DNA of 11,129 nucleotides from Gammaproteobacteria bacterium (GTDB taxonomy: Bacteria > Pseudomonadota > Gammaproteobacteria > Xanthomonadales > Xanthomonadaceae), in contig JANYBA010000234.1 in the NCBI GenBank assembly GCA_025360985.1, positions 1 to 11,129 of the forward strand. The letters run 5' to 3'. Positions 1-7,909 of the stretch are shown here, one piece after another; position 1 is the stretch's first letter; every line of letters starts with the position of its first letter. A program made the translations under genes and the position numbers. The notes below the pieces were generated by a model. It did not search any database. It was not told the origin of the DNA and saw only the letters and a program-made list of their open reading frames with translations.

Positions 1-1323
<1,323 letters not shown>

Positions 1324-1422
1324 GGAGCCTCCGTGATGGCCGCGCGCGTGTCGCCGCGGACCGGGTGTCGGGAACAGCCGCCATTGTCGCGGTTTGCCCG
1401 GCACGGGGGAAGCCGCGGGCGC

Positions 1423-1431
1423 TGCTAGACT
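1423..1431 (+). promoter_or_regulatory. Candidate extended -10 element for the TPR membrane-protein gene
   Basis: TGC followed by TAGACT lies 47 nt before the ATG at 1479. It is an extended -10-like hexamer in an otherwise very GC-rich divergent gap (1324-1478). No convincing -35 is seen 16-18 nt upstream. This is inference from motif shape only. Confidence 0.3.
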
Positions 1432-1478
1432 TCCGGGCACTGCGCGGCGAGCGCGCGGGGCCTTGGGAGCAGGCGCTT

Positions 1479-3095
1479 ATGTCGGCGTGGTCGAGCAAGT
1501 TCATGCGCCAGTTGGACGAGTTGCGCCGGCGCCGGGTGATCCGCGCCATGCTCGCCTACCTGGTCGCTGGCTGGTTGCTGCTGCAGATCGCCGACGTCAC
1601 CTTCGCGCCGCTCGGCGCCCCGGCCTGGGCGCAGCGCGCCCTGATCATCGCTGTCGCCGCCGGCCTGCTGCCGGCCTTCGTGCTGGCCTGGATCTACGAC
1701 CTGCGTGCCGGCCGGATCGTGCGCACCGCGCCGATGTCGCTCGACGGCCCGGGCGCTGTCCTGGCGCGACCGCCCGAGCCGCCGGCCGCCGCCGCGCCCA
1801 TGTCCAACGTCGCCTCGATCGCCGTGCTGCCGTTCGCCGACCTCAGCCAGGCGCGCGACCAGGACTGGTTCTGCGACGGCCTGGCCGAGGAGATCATCGA
1901 TTCGCTGTGCTGCGTGCGCGGCCTGCGCGTGGCCTCGCGCACGGCTTCGTTCCGCTTCCGCGACGGCAGCGTCGACCCGCGCGAAATCGGCCGCCTGCTC
2001 AGCGTCGACGCCATCCTCGAAGGCAGTGTGCGCAAGGCCGGCGACCGGCTGAAGATCGTCGCGCAACTGGTCGACACGACCGATGGTTACCACCTGTGGT
2101 CGGAGAGTTTCGAGCGCGGCATGGAAGACGTGTTCGCGATCCAGGCCGAGATCGCCAAGAGCGTGGCGGCGGCCTTGAAGCTGTCGCTTTCTGGCTCGGC
2201 GGCGGGACGCTTCCAGCGTTATGCGCCGGGCAATATGGAAGCCTACGAATTCTACCTGCGCGGCCGGAAGCTGGGCGGCGCCACCACCGCGAACGCCTGG
2301 CAGGAAGCGCCGCGGATGTTCCGGCGCGCGATCGAGCACGATCCGAATTACGCGCAGGCGCATGCCGGCCTCGCCGACAGCCTGGCCCAGCAGATCCTCT
2401 GGCGTTTCCAAACGCCGGAAGCAGTGCTGCCGGAGGCGACAACGGCGGCGGCGCGCGCGCTGGAGCTGGCGCCGGACCTCGCCGAGGCGCACGTCGCCCA
2501 GGGCCACCTGCGCTCGATCGCCGGCGACCACGCGGGCGCGGTGGCGGGCTTCGAGCGCGCAGTCGCGCTCAACCCGGACCTGCACGAGGCCTGGTACTAC
2601 TACGCCCGCCATTGCTACGCGCACGGCGACTACGCGCGCGCGGCGGACCTGTTCGAAGCCGCCTTCCGTACCCGGCCGGACGAATACCCGGTGCTGGCGC
2701 TGGAAGTCGGCGCGCTCGATGCCGTTGGCGACCACGCCCGCGCCGACGCGGTCGCCAAACGGGCGGTGGTCGGGCTGCTGCACCAGAGCGAACTGGAGCC
2801 GGACAACGTCCGCCTGGTCTACATGGCCGCCGGCCTGCAGCAGCGCCTGGGCCACGCCGAGGCCGGGCGCGCGCTGGCCGAGAAGGCGCTGGCGATGCGG
2901 CCGAACGAATTCGCCACGCTCTACAACGTCGCCTGCTTCTACAGCCTGTCCGGCGATTGCGAGCGCGCGCTCGACCTTCTCGAGCAGGCGATCCGGCTCG
3001 GCGGCGGTTACGCCGACTGGATGGAACACGATTCCGACCTGAAAGCCGTGCGCGAGCATCCGCGCTTCCGCCAGCTGATCGCCGACCTCAAGTAA
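1479..3095 (+). CDS. Inner-membrane TolB-N/FlgO-like domain protein with TPR repeats
   Basis: This 538-residue protein has the layout seen in many proteobacterial TolB-N/TPR proteins, some of which carry N-terminal DNA-binding or cyclase domains; none is present here. A short basic N-terminus (QLDELRRRRVIRAM) leads into two TM helices at about 23-46 and 53-73. A Pro/Ala-rich linker (about 87-108) follows. The TolB-N-like domain at about 111-235 shows SIAVLPFADLS, FCDGLAEEIIDSL, EGSVRKAGDRLKIVAQLVD and GYHLWSESFER. TPR-like helical pairs follow at about 274-300, 335-368, 370-402 and 475-505. The C-terminal DLKAVREHPRFRQLIADL motif is typical of the group. I start it at ATG 1479, with GGGAG nine bases upstream. 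A GTG at 1365 would add 38 residues without membrane or domain character. The exact role is unknown; a scaffold or assembly function is inferred from the TPRs. The M24 peptidase follows 37 nt downstream, probably co-transcribed. Confidence 0.88.
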   Translation: MSAWSSKFMRQLDELRRRRVIRAMLAYLVAGWLLLQIADVTFAPLGAPAWAQRALIIAVAAGLLPAFVLAWIYDLRAGRIVRTAPMSLDGPGAVLARPPEPPAAAAPMSNVASIAVLPFADLSQARDQDWFCDGLAEEIIDSLCCVRGLRVASRTASFRFRDGSVDPREIGRLLSVDAILEGSVRKAGDRLKIVAQLVDTTDGYHLWSESFERGMEDVFAIQAEIAKSVAAALKLSLSGSAAGRFQRYAPGNMEAYEFYLRGRKLGGATTANAWQEAPRMFRRAIEHDPNYAQAHAGLADSLAQQILWRFQTPEAVLPEATTAAARALELAPDLAEAHVAQGHLRSIAGDHAGAVAGFERAVALNPDLHEAWYYYARHCYAHGDYARAADLFEAAFRTRPDEYPVLALEVGALDAVGDHARADAVAKRAVVGLLHQSELEPDNVRLVYMAAGLQQRLGHAEAGRALAEKALAMRPNEFATLYNVACFYSLSGDCERALDLLEQAIRLGGGYADWMEHDSDLKAVREHPRFRQLIADLK

Positions 3096-3120
3096 ACCCG
3101 TGAACAAGTAAACCCTGGAA
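3089..3120 (+). repeat. Near-perfect 16-nt tandem duplication spanning a stop codon
   Basis: Two adjacent 16-nt units (3089-3104 and 3105-3120) match at 14 of 16 positions. The first 11 bases, CAAGTAAACCC, are identical. The first copy contains the last Lys codon and TAA stop of the TPR-protein gene. The second lies between it and the SD of the peptidase gene. It looks like a small replication-slippage duplication. Confidence 0.85.
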
Positions 3121-3132
3121 AAAGGACTCGCC

Positions 3133-4398
3133 ATGGACAGACGCCGTTTCTTCGCCGCCGCCGGCTCCACCGTCGCCCTCGCCGCGCTCGGCGCCAACAA
3201 GATCGCCGCGCAGGAAGGCGGCGCCAGCCCGACGGCGGGCCATTTCGACGCCGCGACGGTCAAGGCGATCCGCGACCGCATCCGGCCGATCGGCGCCGAC
3301 GAATTCAAGGCACGCCAGGAACAGGCGCGTCGGCTGATGGCCGACAACGGGATCGACGCGATCTTCGTCGAAGGCGGAACCACGCTCGCCTACTTCACCG
3401 GCCTGCAGTGGTGGCTGAGCGAACGGATGTTCGCCATGGTGTTGCCGCAGAAAGGCCAACCGTTCTTCGTCTCGCCCAAGTTCGAGGAAGGCCGGTCGCG
3501 GGAAAAACTCGGCGACGCCAGGATCTACACCTGGGAAGAACACGAGAAGCCGATCGAGATGCTCCGCCAGGGCATGACCGACCACGGCCTGCTCAGCGCT
3601 ACGCTCGGGATCGAGGAAACCACCCGATACTACGCCATCGAGCAAATCCAGCAACGCCTGCCGTCGCTGACCTTGCGCAGCGCCATGCCAGTCACCGCCG
3701 GCTGCCGTAGCGTCAAGACGGCGCACGAAATCGAACTGATGCAGGTCGCCAACGAGATCACCGCGCAGGTTTATCGCCAGGTGCAGAAGCAGCTGCACGA
3801 AGGCATGGGCGAGAAGGAACTCGCGGCGATGATTTCGGCGCTGTACGGCGAATTCGGCGTCGGCGGCGACGCCCTGGTGCTGTTCGGCGAGGCCTCGGCC
3901 TATCCGCACGGCCTGACCCGCGACGTGCTGCTCAAGCCCGGCGACAACGTGCTGATTGACGGCGGCTGTGAGGTCGAGGGCTACGGCTCCGACATCACCC
4001 GCACGATGGCCTTCGGCCAGCCCAGCGCCAAGATGCAGCGCGTGTTCGACATCGTCCGCGGCGCCCAGGACCTGGCGCTCAAGACCGCTCGCCCGGGCGT
4101 GCCGGCGGAGAAGGTCGACGCCGCGGCGCGCGGCTACATCGCCGACCACGGCTATGGGCCCGGCTACAAATACTTCACCCACCGGCTCGGCCACGGCATC
4201 GGCATGGACGGCCACGAGTGGTACTACCTGGTCGGCGGCAACACCCGGCCGCTGGCGCCGAACAACATGTTCAGCAACGAACCGGGCATTTACATCATCG
4301 GCGAATTCGGCATCCGCACCGAAGACGAGATGCTGATCACCGAGGACGGCGCCCGGCTATTGTTACCGCCAGCGAAGAGCCTGCAGGAGATTTTCTAG
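3133..4398 (+). CDS. Tat-exported M24-family metallopeptidase (Xaa-Pro aminopeptidase-like)
   Basis: This predicted periplasmic dinuclear metallopeptidase of the creatinase/prolidase (M24B) type has 421 residues. Such enzymes cleave the bond before or after proline in peptides. The N-terminus MDRRRFFAAAG plus a short hydrophobic stretch is a twin-arginine signal, with plausible cleavage near IAA-Q at residue 26. A creatinase N-terminal domain (about 55-185) precedes the pita-bread domain (about 195-420). All five metal ligands are present: D276 (LIDGG), D287 (GSDITRT), H354 (LGHGIG), E383 (NEPGIY) and E397 (RTEDE). H259 and H361 fit the substrate-binding histidines of the family, so the enzyme should be active. 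The start has AAGGA six bases upstream. It follows the TPR membrane protein by 37 nt, which suggests one transcript. True substrate is uncertain; dipeptidase and aminopeptidase activities cannot be told apart from sequence. Confidence 0.92.
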   Translation: MDRRRFFAAAGSTVALAALGANKIAAQEGGASPTAGHFDAATVKAIRDRIRPIGADEFKARQEQARRLMADNGIDAIFVEGGTTLAYFTGLQWWLSERMFAMVLPQKGQPFFVSPKFEEGRSREKLGDARIYTWEEHEKPIEMLRQGMTDHGLLSATLGIEETTRYYAIEQIQQRLPSLTLRSAMPVTAGCRSVKTAHEIELMQVANEITAQVYRQVQKQLHEGMGEKELAAMISALYGEFGVGGDALVLFGEASAYPHGLTRDVLLKPGDNVLIDGGCEVEGYGSDITRTMAFGQPSAKMQRVFDIVRGAQDLALKTARPGVPAEKVDAAARGYIADHGYGPGYKYFTHRLGHGIGMDGHEWYYLVGGNTRPLAPNNMFSNEPGIYIIGEFGIRTEDEMLITEDGARLLLPPAKSLQEIF

Positions 4399-4400
4399 CG

Positions 4401-4440
4401 GAAAACAGGGTCGAAAACAGGGTCAGAGTGCCTTATTTCC
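4401..4440 (+). repeat. Tandem 12-nt repeat with adjoining imperfect inverted repeat (possible dispersed-element remnant)
   Basis: GAAAACAGGGTC occurs twice in perfect tandem (4401-4412, 4413-4424), three bases after the peptidase stop. AGAGTGCCTTATTTCC follows directly. The last ten bases (4431-4440) are an 8/10 inverted match to 4400-4409. From memory, ACAGGGTCAGAGTGCC-type strings recur as dispersed intergenic repeats in Xanthomonadales-like genomes, some near REP-associated transposases. That link is not shown by this window, which holds no transposase. Confidence 0.6.
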
Positions 4441-4471
4441 GGCCCGTTCGAAAAGGATTCCGCCTACTTTG

Positions 4472-4563
4472 CAGAGAGGCTGTCGCGGCCTCGACGAATT
4501 GACCAAGCGCCGGGTTCGGCGGGACTCCTTGCGCGATATGGCCGAGCTTGGTCAATTGCCGTA
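4472..4563 (+). pseudogene. Possible decayed coding fragment before the GGDEF gene
   Basis: One plus frame from 4472 to the TAA at 4561-4563 reads GLDELTKRRVRRDSLRDMAE then LGQLP. It has a protein-like mix of charged helical residues and good codon bias. It lacks a start codon, and upstream in the same frame the protein-like character is lost. A neighbouring frame immediately upstream reads FEKDSAYFAERLSR, which would suit a frameshifted remnant. I do not recognise a family. The inverted repeat alone could produce the appearance of coding, so this call is tentative. Confidence 0.22.
4497..4557 (+). repeat. 12-bp perfect inverted repeat in the leader of the GGDEF gene
   Basis: AATTGACCAAGC (4497-4508) and GCTTGGTCAATT (4546-4557) are exact inverted copies separated by 37 nt. 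A nested GC hairpin (CGCCG at 4508-4512, CGGCG at 4517-4521, loop GGTT) overlaps the left arm by one base. The right arm ends 33 nt before the GGDEF start codon. In RNA this could form a structured 5' leader; in DNA it could be a split operator or an element end. There is no U-tract in either direction, so it does not look like an intrinsic terminator. Confidence 0.75.
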
Positions 4564-4590
4564 ACCTGCGCGCAGCACTTGGGAGTAGGC

Positions 4591-6456
4591 ATGTCCCGTC
4601 GAGGCGCCATTGCACGGATTTTCGATCAGCTGCCGCGCTTCGCTGGTCGTGACGATCCGGAGATTCGTTTTCGCACGGAGTTGGTGCTGGGTTTCGGCGC
4701 ATTCGAACTGCTCGGCACCATCCTGTTTGCGCTTGGGGAGCTCATTTGGGGCACGCCGCCGATTGGCGTGATTTACGCGTTGGCCGCAATACCAATATTC
4801 GCCATTCTAGTATGGGTCTGGCGAGGCGGCGACGCCGCCCGCGGCGGCTTCGCCATCATGACCGTGTTGTTCGTTTCTATCTCGACGGTGAACTTCGGAG
4901 CCGGCGGCCGTGCCATCGGCGCAAACCTCGCGTTGCCGACGCTGGTACTGTTCGCGGTTTTGATGTCGACGCCGAGGGCCGGCGCGATCTGGACCGCCCT
5001 GGTTCTCGCCGAGATCACCGGCATGGCCTTCATGCGCCGCTCCCACTACGACTTCCCGATCAAGCCGAACTTGCAGTGGGTCGCGCATGCGGTCGACCGC
5101 GTGCCGTTCCTGCTCAGCCTGATATCCGCGTTGATCGGCTCGGTGACGTTGCGGGCATTGGGCCAATATCGAACCCATCTGGAACTGGCGCGCAAGGCCG
5201 CCGCCGAAAACGCCGAGCGCTTCGCCGATTTCGCCGAAGTCGTTGCCGACGGCGTTTGGGAAACCGACGATCGCTTGCGCCTGACCTACGTGTCGCCCAG
5301 CTTTGCGCAGGCGATGGGCATTTCGGCGGCGCAGGCGATCGGCCTGACCCCGGAACAGGCATACCGTTTGCGTTTTCCCGGGGCGCCCGATCTATCCGCA
5401 TACTTGGCGCCGATGCTGGCCGGGCAACCGTTCCGCGACCAGCTGCTGCACACGCTCGATCACACCGACCGCAAACGCATCCTGCTCAACCAGGGCCGAC
5501 CGATCAAGGATAAACACGGCAGATTCGCCGGCTTTCGTGGCGCCGTGCGGGACATCACCGAACGCAGGTACGCCGAGCAGGCGTTGCGCGCCAGCGAGCA
5601 TCGGCTACGGTTGATCGCCGACAATCTGCCGGCCCTGATTTCCTACATCGACAGTCAGCGGGTATTCCGTTTCAACAATTCGGCGTACTCGGAATGGATC
5701 GGCCGGCCTTTGGCGGAAATTACCGGCCGGCTGGTCGCGGACGTTTACGACGAGAGAACGTACCGTCTCATCGAGCCACATATCGATCGCGCGCTGGCCG
5801 GCGAGCGGGTCGGTTTCGAACTCGGGCCGCAAGGGAGCCGCTCGCGGCATGTGCGCGTGACTTATGTCCCCGATTTCGATGACAACGGCGAGGTGCTGGG
5901 CATGTTCGGCATGGTTCACGATGTGTCCGAACTCAAGCAGGTCGAAAGCGAGTTGCGGATATTGGCCGAGATTGACTCCCTGACCGGGATGGCGAATCGC
6001 AATCGCTTCAACGCGCGGTTGGCATCGGCCATCGAACGCAGCGTGCGCACCGGCAAGTTCATGGCGTTGTTGTTTCTTGACCTGGATGAATTCAAGTCGA
6101 TCAACGACAGTCTGGGCCATGCCGGCGGCGACCAGGTGCTGCAGGAGTTCGCCCGGCGGCTGACCCAGTGCGTGCGTCCGACCGACACGGTCGCACGACT
6201 GGGCGGCGATGAGTTCGTGATCGTGATCGAAGGTCTGCACAAGCCCGAGGACGTCGCCGTGGTCGCGGCGAAGATCGTGGCGGCGATGGCCGAGGATTTC
6301 AGCGTGGTTGGAACGCGCCGCCGAGTGACGGCCAGCATCGGAATTGCGATTCGCCGCGACGACGAGCTCGACGGCGAACCGATCATGCGCCGGGCCGACG
6401 GCGCGCTGTATTCGGTCAAATCCGGCAGCCCTGGAATGTTCTGCATAGCCGATTGA
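4591..6456 (+). CDS. Membrane sensor diguanylate cyclase: six-TM module, two PAS domains, GGDEF
   Basis: This 621-residue protein probably makes c-di-GMP from two GTP in response to a membrane or PAS-sensed cue. The N-terminal 190 residues hold about six TM helices (about 31-53, 58-77, 85-103, 112-126, 131-148, 171-191) and resemble MASE-type integral sensor modules, without a match to a named one by eye. A helical linker (about 192-212) leads to PAS1 (about 209-325, ending FRGAVRDITERR) and PAS2 (about 335-448, ending GMVHDVSELKQ). The GGDEF domain (about 453-610) starts LAEIDSLTGMANRNRF. It has LDLDEFKSINDSLGH, an intact GGDEF signature (538-542) and an inhibitory-site RPTD (R529-D532) five residues before it, so product inhibition is likely. 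There is no EAL domain. The end (ALYSVKSGSPGMF) departs from the usual AKxxGRN tail. I chose ATG 4591, with GGGAG five bases upstream, over a TTG at 4579. Repeats lie just upstream. Confidence 0.93.
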   Translation: MSRRGAIARIFDQLPRFAGRDDPEIRFRTELVLGFGAFELLGTILFALGELIWGTPPIGVIYALAAIPIFAILVWVWRGGDAARGGFAIMTVLFVSISTVNFGAGGRAIGANLALPTLVLFAVLMSTPRAGAIWTALVLAEITGMAFMRRSHYDFPIKPNLQWVAHAVDRVPFLLSLISALIGSVTLRALGQYRTHLELARKAAAENAERFADFAEVVADGVWETDDRLRLTYVSPSFAQAMGISAAQAIGLTPEQAYRLRFPGAPDLSAYLAPMLAGQPFRDQLLHTLDHTDRKRILLNQGRPIKDKHGRFAGFRGAVRDITERRYAEQALRASEHRLRLIADNLPALISYIDSQRVFRFNNSAYSEWIGRPLAEITGRLVADVYDERTYRLIEPHIDRALAGERVGFELGPQGSRSRHVRVTYVPDFDDNGEVLGMFGMVHDVSELKQVESELRILAEIDSLTGMANRNRFNARLASAIERSVRTGKFMALLFLDLDEFKSINDSLGHAGGDQVLQEFARRLTQCVRPTDTVARLGGDEFVIVIEGLHKPEDVAVVAAKIVAAMAEDFSVVGTRRRVTASIGIAIRRDDELDGEPIMRRADGALYSVKSGSPGMFCIAD

Positions 6457-6522
6457 CTCGTTCGTGGCTTCGGCCAGGATTTAACGCGAAGTTCATGGGT
6501 TGGCGCTTACGGTGTCCATTCT

Positions 6523-6538
6523 CTCCGGCATTCCGGAG
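6523..6538 (+). repeat. Small GC hairpin upstream of the YCII-like gene
   Basis: CTCCGG (6523-6528) and CCGGAG (6533-6538) form a 6-bp stem with a CATT loop, 26 nt before the start codon and 15 nt before AAGGAG. No T-run follows, so it is a leader hairpin rather than a clear terminator. It could also be incidental. Confidence 0.45.
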
Positions 6539-6564
6539 CACCCCAACAAGAAGAAGGAGTCGCC

Positions 6565-6915
6565 ATGAAAACTTTTCTCGCCGTATTCGTCGGTTCCGTT
6601 GCCCGCATGGATGCCTGGCGAAATTTGCCCGACGCCGAGCGCAAGCCGAAGGAAATCGCCGGTGTGCAGGCTTGGCACGCGTGGGTGAAAGCGAACGAGA
6701 AGGCGATCGTCGAAATGGGCGGCCCACTTGGCAAGACCAAGCGGGTGTCCGAGCAGGGCATCGCCGACGTCCGCAACGAGATGGGCGCCTACACGGTGGT
6801 CCAGGCCGAATCGCACGAAGCCGCCGCCAAGCTGTTCGAGAACCACCCGCATTTCACCCACTTCCCGGGCGATGCGGTCGAGGTCATGGAGCGGTTGCCG
6901 ATTCCGAACATGTGA
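6565..6915 (+). CDS. YCII-like (DGPF-related) small cytoplasmic protein
   Basis: This 116-residue protein resembles the YCII/DGPF ferredoxin-like alpha-beta family. Supporting marks are a beta-strand start (MKTFLAVFVGS), the segment WHAWVKANEKAIVEMGGPLG, GAYTVVQAESHEAAAKLFE, and the closing HPHFTHFPGDAVEVMERLPI, which matches the family pattern of hP.f...iEv.p. There is no signal peptide or TM helix. The family's biochemical role is mostly unknown: some members are small enzymes acting on aromatic rings, others are fused to sigma factors. The start is strong, with AAGGAG five bases upstream. It lies 108 nt after the GGDEF gene on the same strand. Its last 32 nt overlap the 3' end of the convergent CPBP protease gene. 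Function here cannot be assigned. Confidence 0.82.
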   Translation: MKTFLAVFVGSVARMDAWRNLPDAERKPKEIAGVQAWHAWVKANEKAIVEMGGPLGKTKRVSEQGIADVRNEMGAYTVVQAESHEAAAKLFENHPHFTHFPGDAVEVMERLPIPNM

Positions 6916-7774
6916 GACGGGCGACCGGCAGTTCGGGTGCGGATCCTTTCCATCGCCACAACAAGGCGAGCGTAAGGACGTCCGCCACCACGGCGAACAC
7001 GCTCGACTCCGGACCGAACTTTCCGCCGGTTAGCCACTCGGCCTTGCCAAGAAAGACCGGATGCAGCCAACCCTGAATGTCGATGCCGCTGACGCCGAAG
7101 CCGAGCACATGGCCCTGCATCCAGTTCCAGCCCAGGTGCAGGCCGACCGGCAAGGCCAGGCTGCGCGTGCGCAGGTAAGCCAGGCCGAGCAATAGCGCCC
7201 CCAGGAACAGATCGAGCGTGGCCCACAGCTTGGTCGCGCCGGCCATGCCCGGGTTGTCCCAGTGGCCGGTTGCAAACAACAGGCCCAGGACGATCTGCGC
7301 GATCCAGACGCCGGCGCCGTCGACCAAGCGCTGGAACAGGAAACCGCGAAACAGCGTCTCTTCGAACAAGGCGACGAACAGGAACATGTAGAAGCCATAC
7401 GCGAGCCCGCCCAGGCTGCGCGCCGGATTCAATTCCAGGCGCACGCCGCCGATCGCCCAGATCATGGCGACGGCCAGCAGCATCGAGGCCATGCCCAGCA
7501 GCAAGCCACCGACGCCTTCCTTCAGCCAGCGCCGATCCAGCTGGAAGCCGACGCTGGACAGGGGTTCCTTGCGCAGCCGCGTGCAGGCCCAGGTCACCGC
7601 AAGGATAAAGACGAAGGCCGCGGGCTCGAGCCATTCCTTGGCCACGCCGACGCCCTTCAAGCCATGCACCAACGGGCTGTAGACCAGGCGTGAGACGACG
7701 ACGAAGCCGACAAAGACCAGCATCCACCAACCGTTGCGCAAGCGGCCGTCCGAATCCAGGAATAGGGTTTTCAA
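6884..7774 (-). CDS. CPBP-family intramembrane metalloprotease (CAAX/Abi-type)
   Basis: This 296-residue integral membrane protein has about eight hydrophobic helices (for example 16-36, 51-68, 88-110, 123-137, 157-170, 183-200). It carries the full CPBP glutamic-protease motif set: EETLFR (E138, E139, R143) at the end of a TM helix, a His in FATGH (H171), and HLGWN (H213, N217). Relatives include eukaryotic Rce1; bacterial members act in bacteriocin immunity or maturation, or have unknown roles. The start is TTG at 7774, with GAGG five bases upstream. No ATG or GTG lies between it and the in-frame TGA a few codons upstream, and the next Met (residue 18) would cut into the first helix. The last residues (about 277-296) are non-hydrophobic, and 32 nt are shared antisense with the YCII-like gene. 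No peptide or bacteriocin gene is visible beside it, so the substrate is unknown. Confidence 0.9.
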   Translation of the reverse strand: MKTLFLDSDGRLRNGWWMLVFVGFVVVSRLVYSPLVHGLKGVGVAKEWLEPAAFVFILAVTWACTRLRKEPLSSVGFQLDRRWLKEGVGGLLLGMASMLLAVAMIWAIGGVRLELNPARSLGGLAYGFYMFLFVALFEETLFRGFLFQRLVDGAGVWIAQIVLGLLFATGHWDNPGMAGATKLWATLDLFLGALLLGLAYLRTRSLALPVGLHLGWNWMQGHVLGFGVSGIDIQGWLHPVFLGKAEWLTGGKFGPESSVFAVVADVLTLALLWRWKGSAPELPVARLTCSESATAP

Positions 7775-7810
7775 GGCCGCCTCGCGCCAAAGTGGTCAGA
7801 ACAGGGTGTG

Positions 7811-7832
7811 CGAGGCGGCGTCGCCGTCCTCG
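7811..7832 (-). terminator. Strong GC hairpin between amt and the CPBP gene (possible terminator or attenuator)
   Basis: On the minus strand CGAGG, a bulged A and CGGC pair with GCCGCCTCG around a GAC loop, 77 nt past the amt stop and 36 nt before the CPBP TTG start. No U-tract follows on the minus strand. On the plus strand an A/T-rich patch (AATATCATTTT) follows it, but no plus-strand gene ends nearby. It may be an imperfect terminator for the amt operon or a leader hairpin of the CPBP gene. Confidence 0.4.
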
Positions 7833-7909
7833 AATATCATTTTCCCCGTTTCTCCGACGGCGCAGATGTGCCGGTGGTCACTCGGCCAAAGGTCACGTTG
7901 GCGCTAGCC

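Noticed and set aside
1383..1411. Possible icd promoter on the minus strand (GACAAT with TTCCCC 17 nt upstream)
   Set aside because: Only 4/6 and 3/6 matches to sigma-70 consensus in a GC-rich gap; too weak to annotate.
1365..1478. GTG-initiated 38-residue extension of the TPR protein
   Set aside because: No SD before the GTG, no domain or helix pattern, and it would run through the likely promoter; ATG 1479 has GGGAG at good spacing.
1425..3383. Long minus-strand open frame opposite the TPR protein
   Set aside because: The plus strand has TM, TolB-N and TPR motifs in one frame with a good SD; the antisense translation has no domain-like pattern.
4399..4590. c-di-GMP (GEMM) riboswitch before the diguanylate cyclase
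   Set aside because: I looked for the conserved GEMM core (tetraloop-receptor and ACGCAAAGC-type segment) and did not see it; the structure present is a simple inverted repeat.
4433..4702. Minus-strand 89-codon frame (ends GQFVEAATASLQSRRNPF...)
   Set aside because: It runs antisense into the start of the GGDEF gene, and I found no convincing SD or family; the protein-like part falls inside the repeat-rich gap and may be a by-product of the repeat.
6453..6485. Promoter for the YCII-like gene using TTGACT at the GGDEF stop
   Set aside because: The -35-like hexamer is good, but no -10 match is found at 16-18 nt spacing.
7884..7904. Minus-strand GTGACC direct repeats 15 nt apart after amt
   Set aside because: Only six bases, downstream of amt and far from a start codon; expected by chance in this composition.
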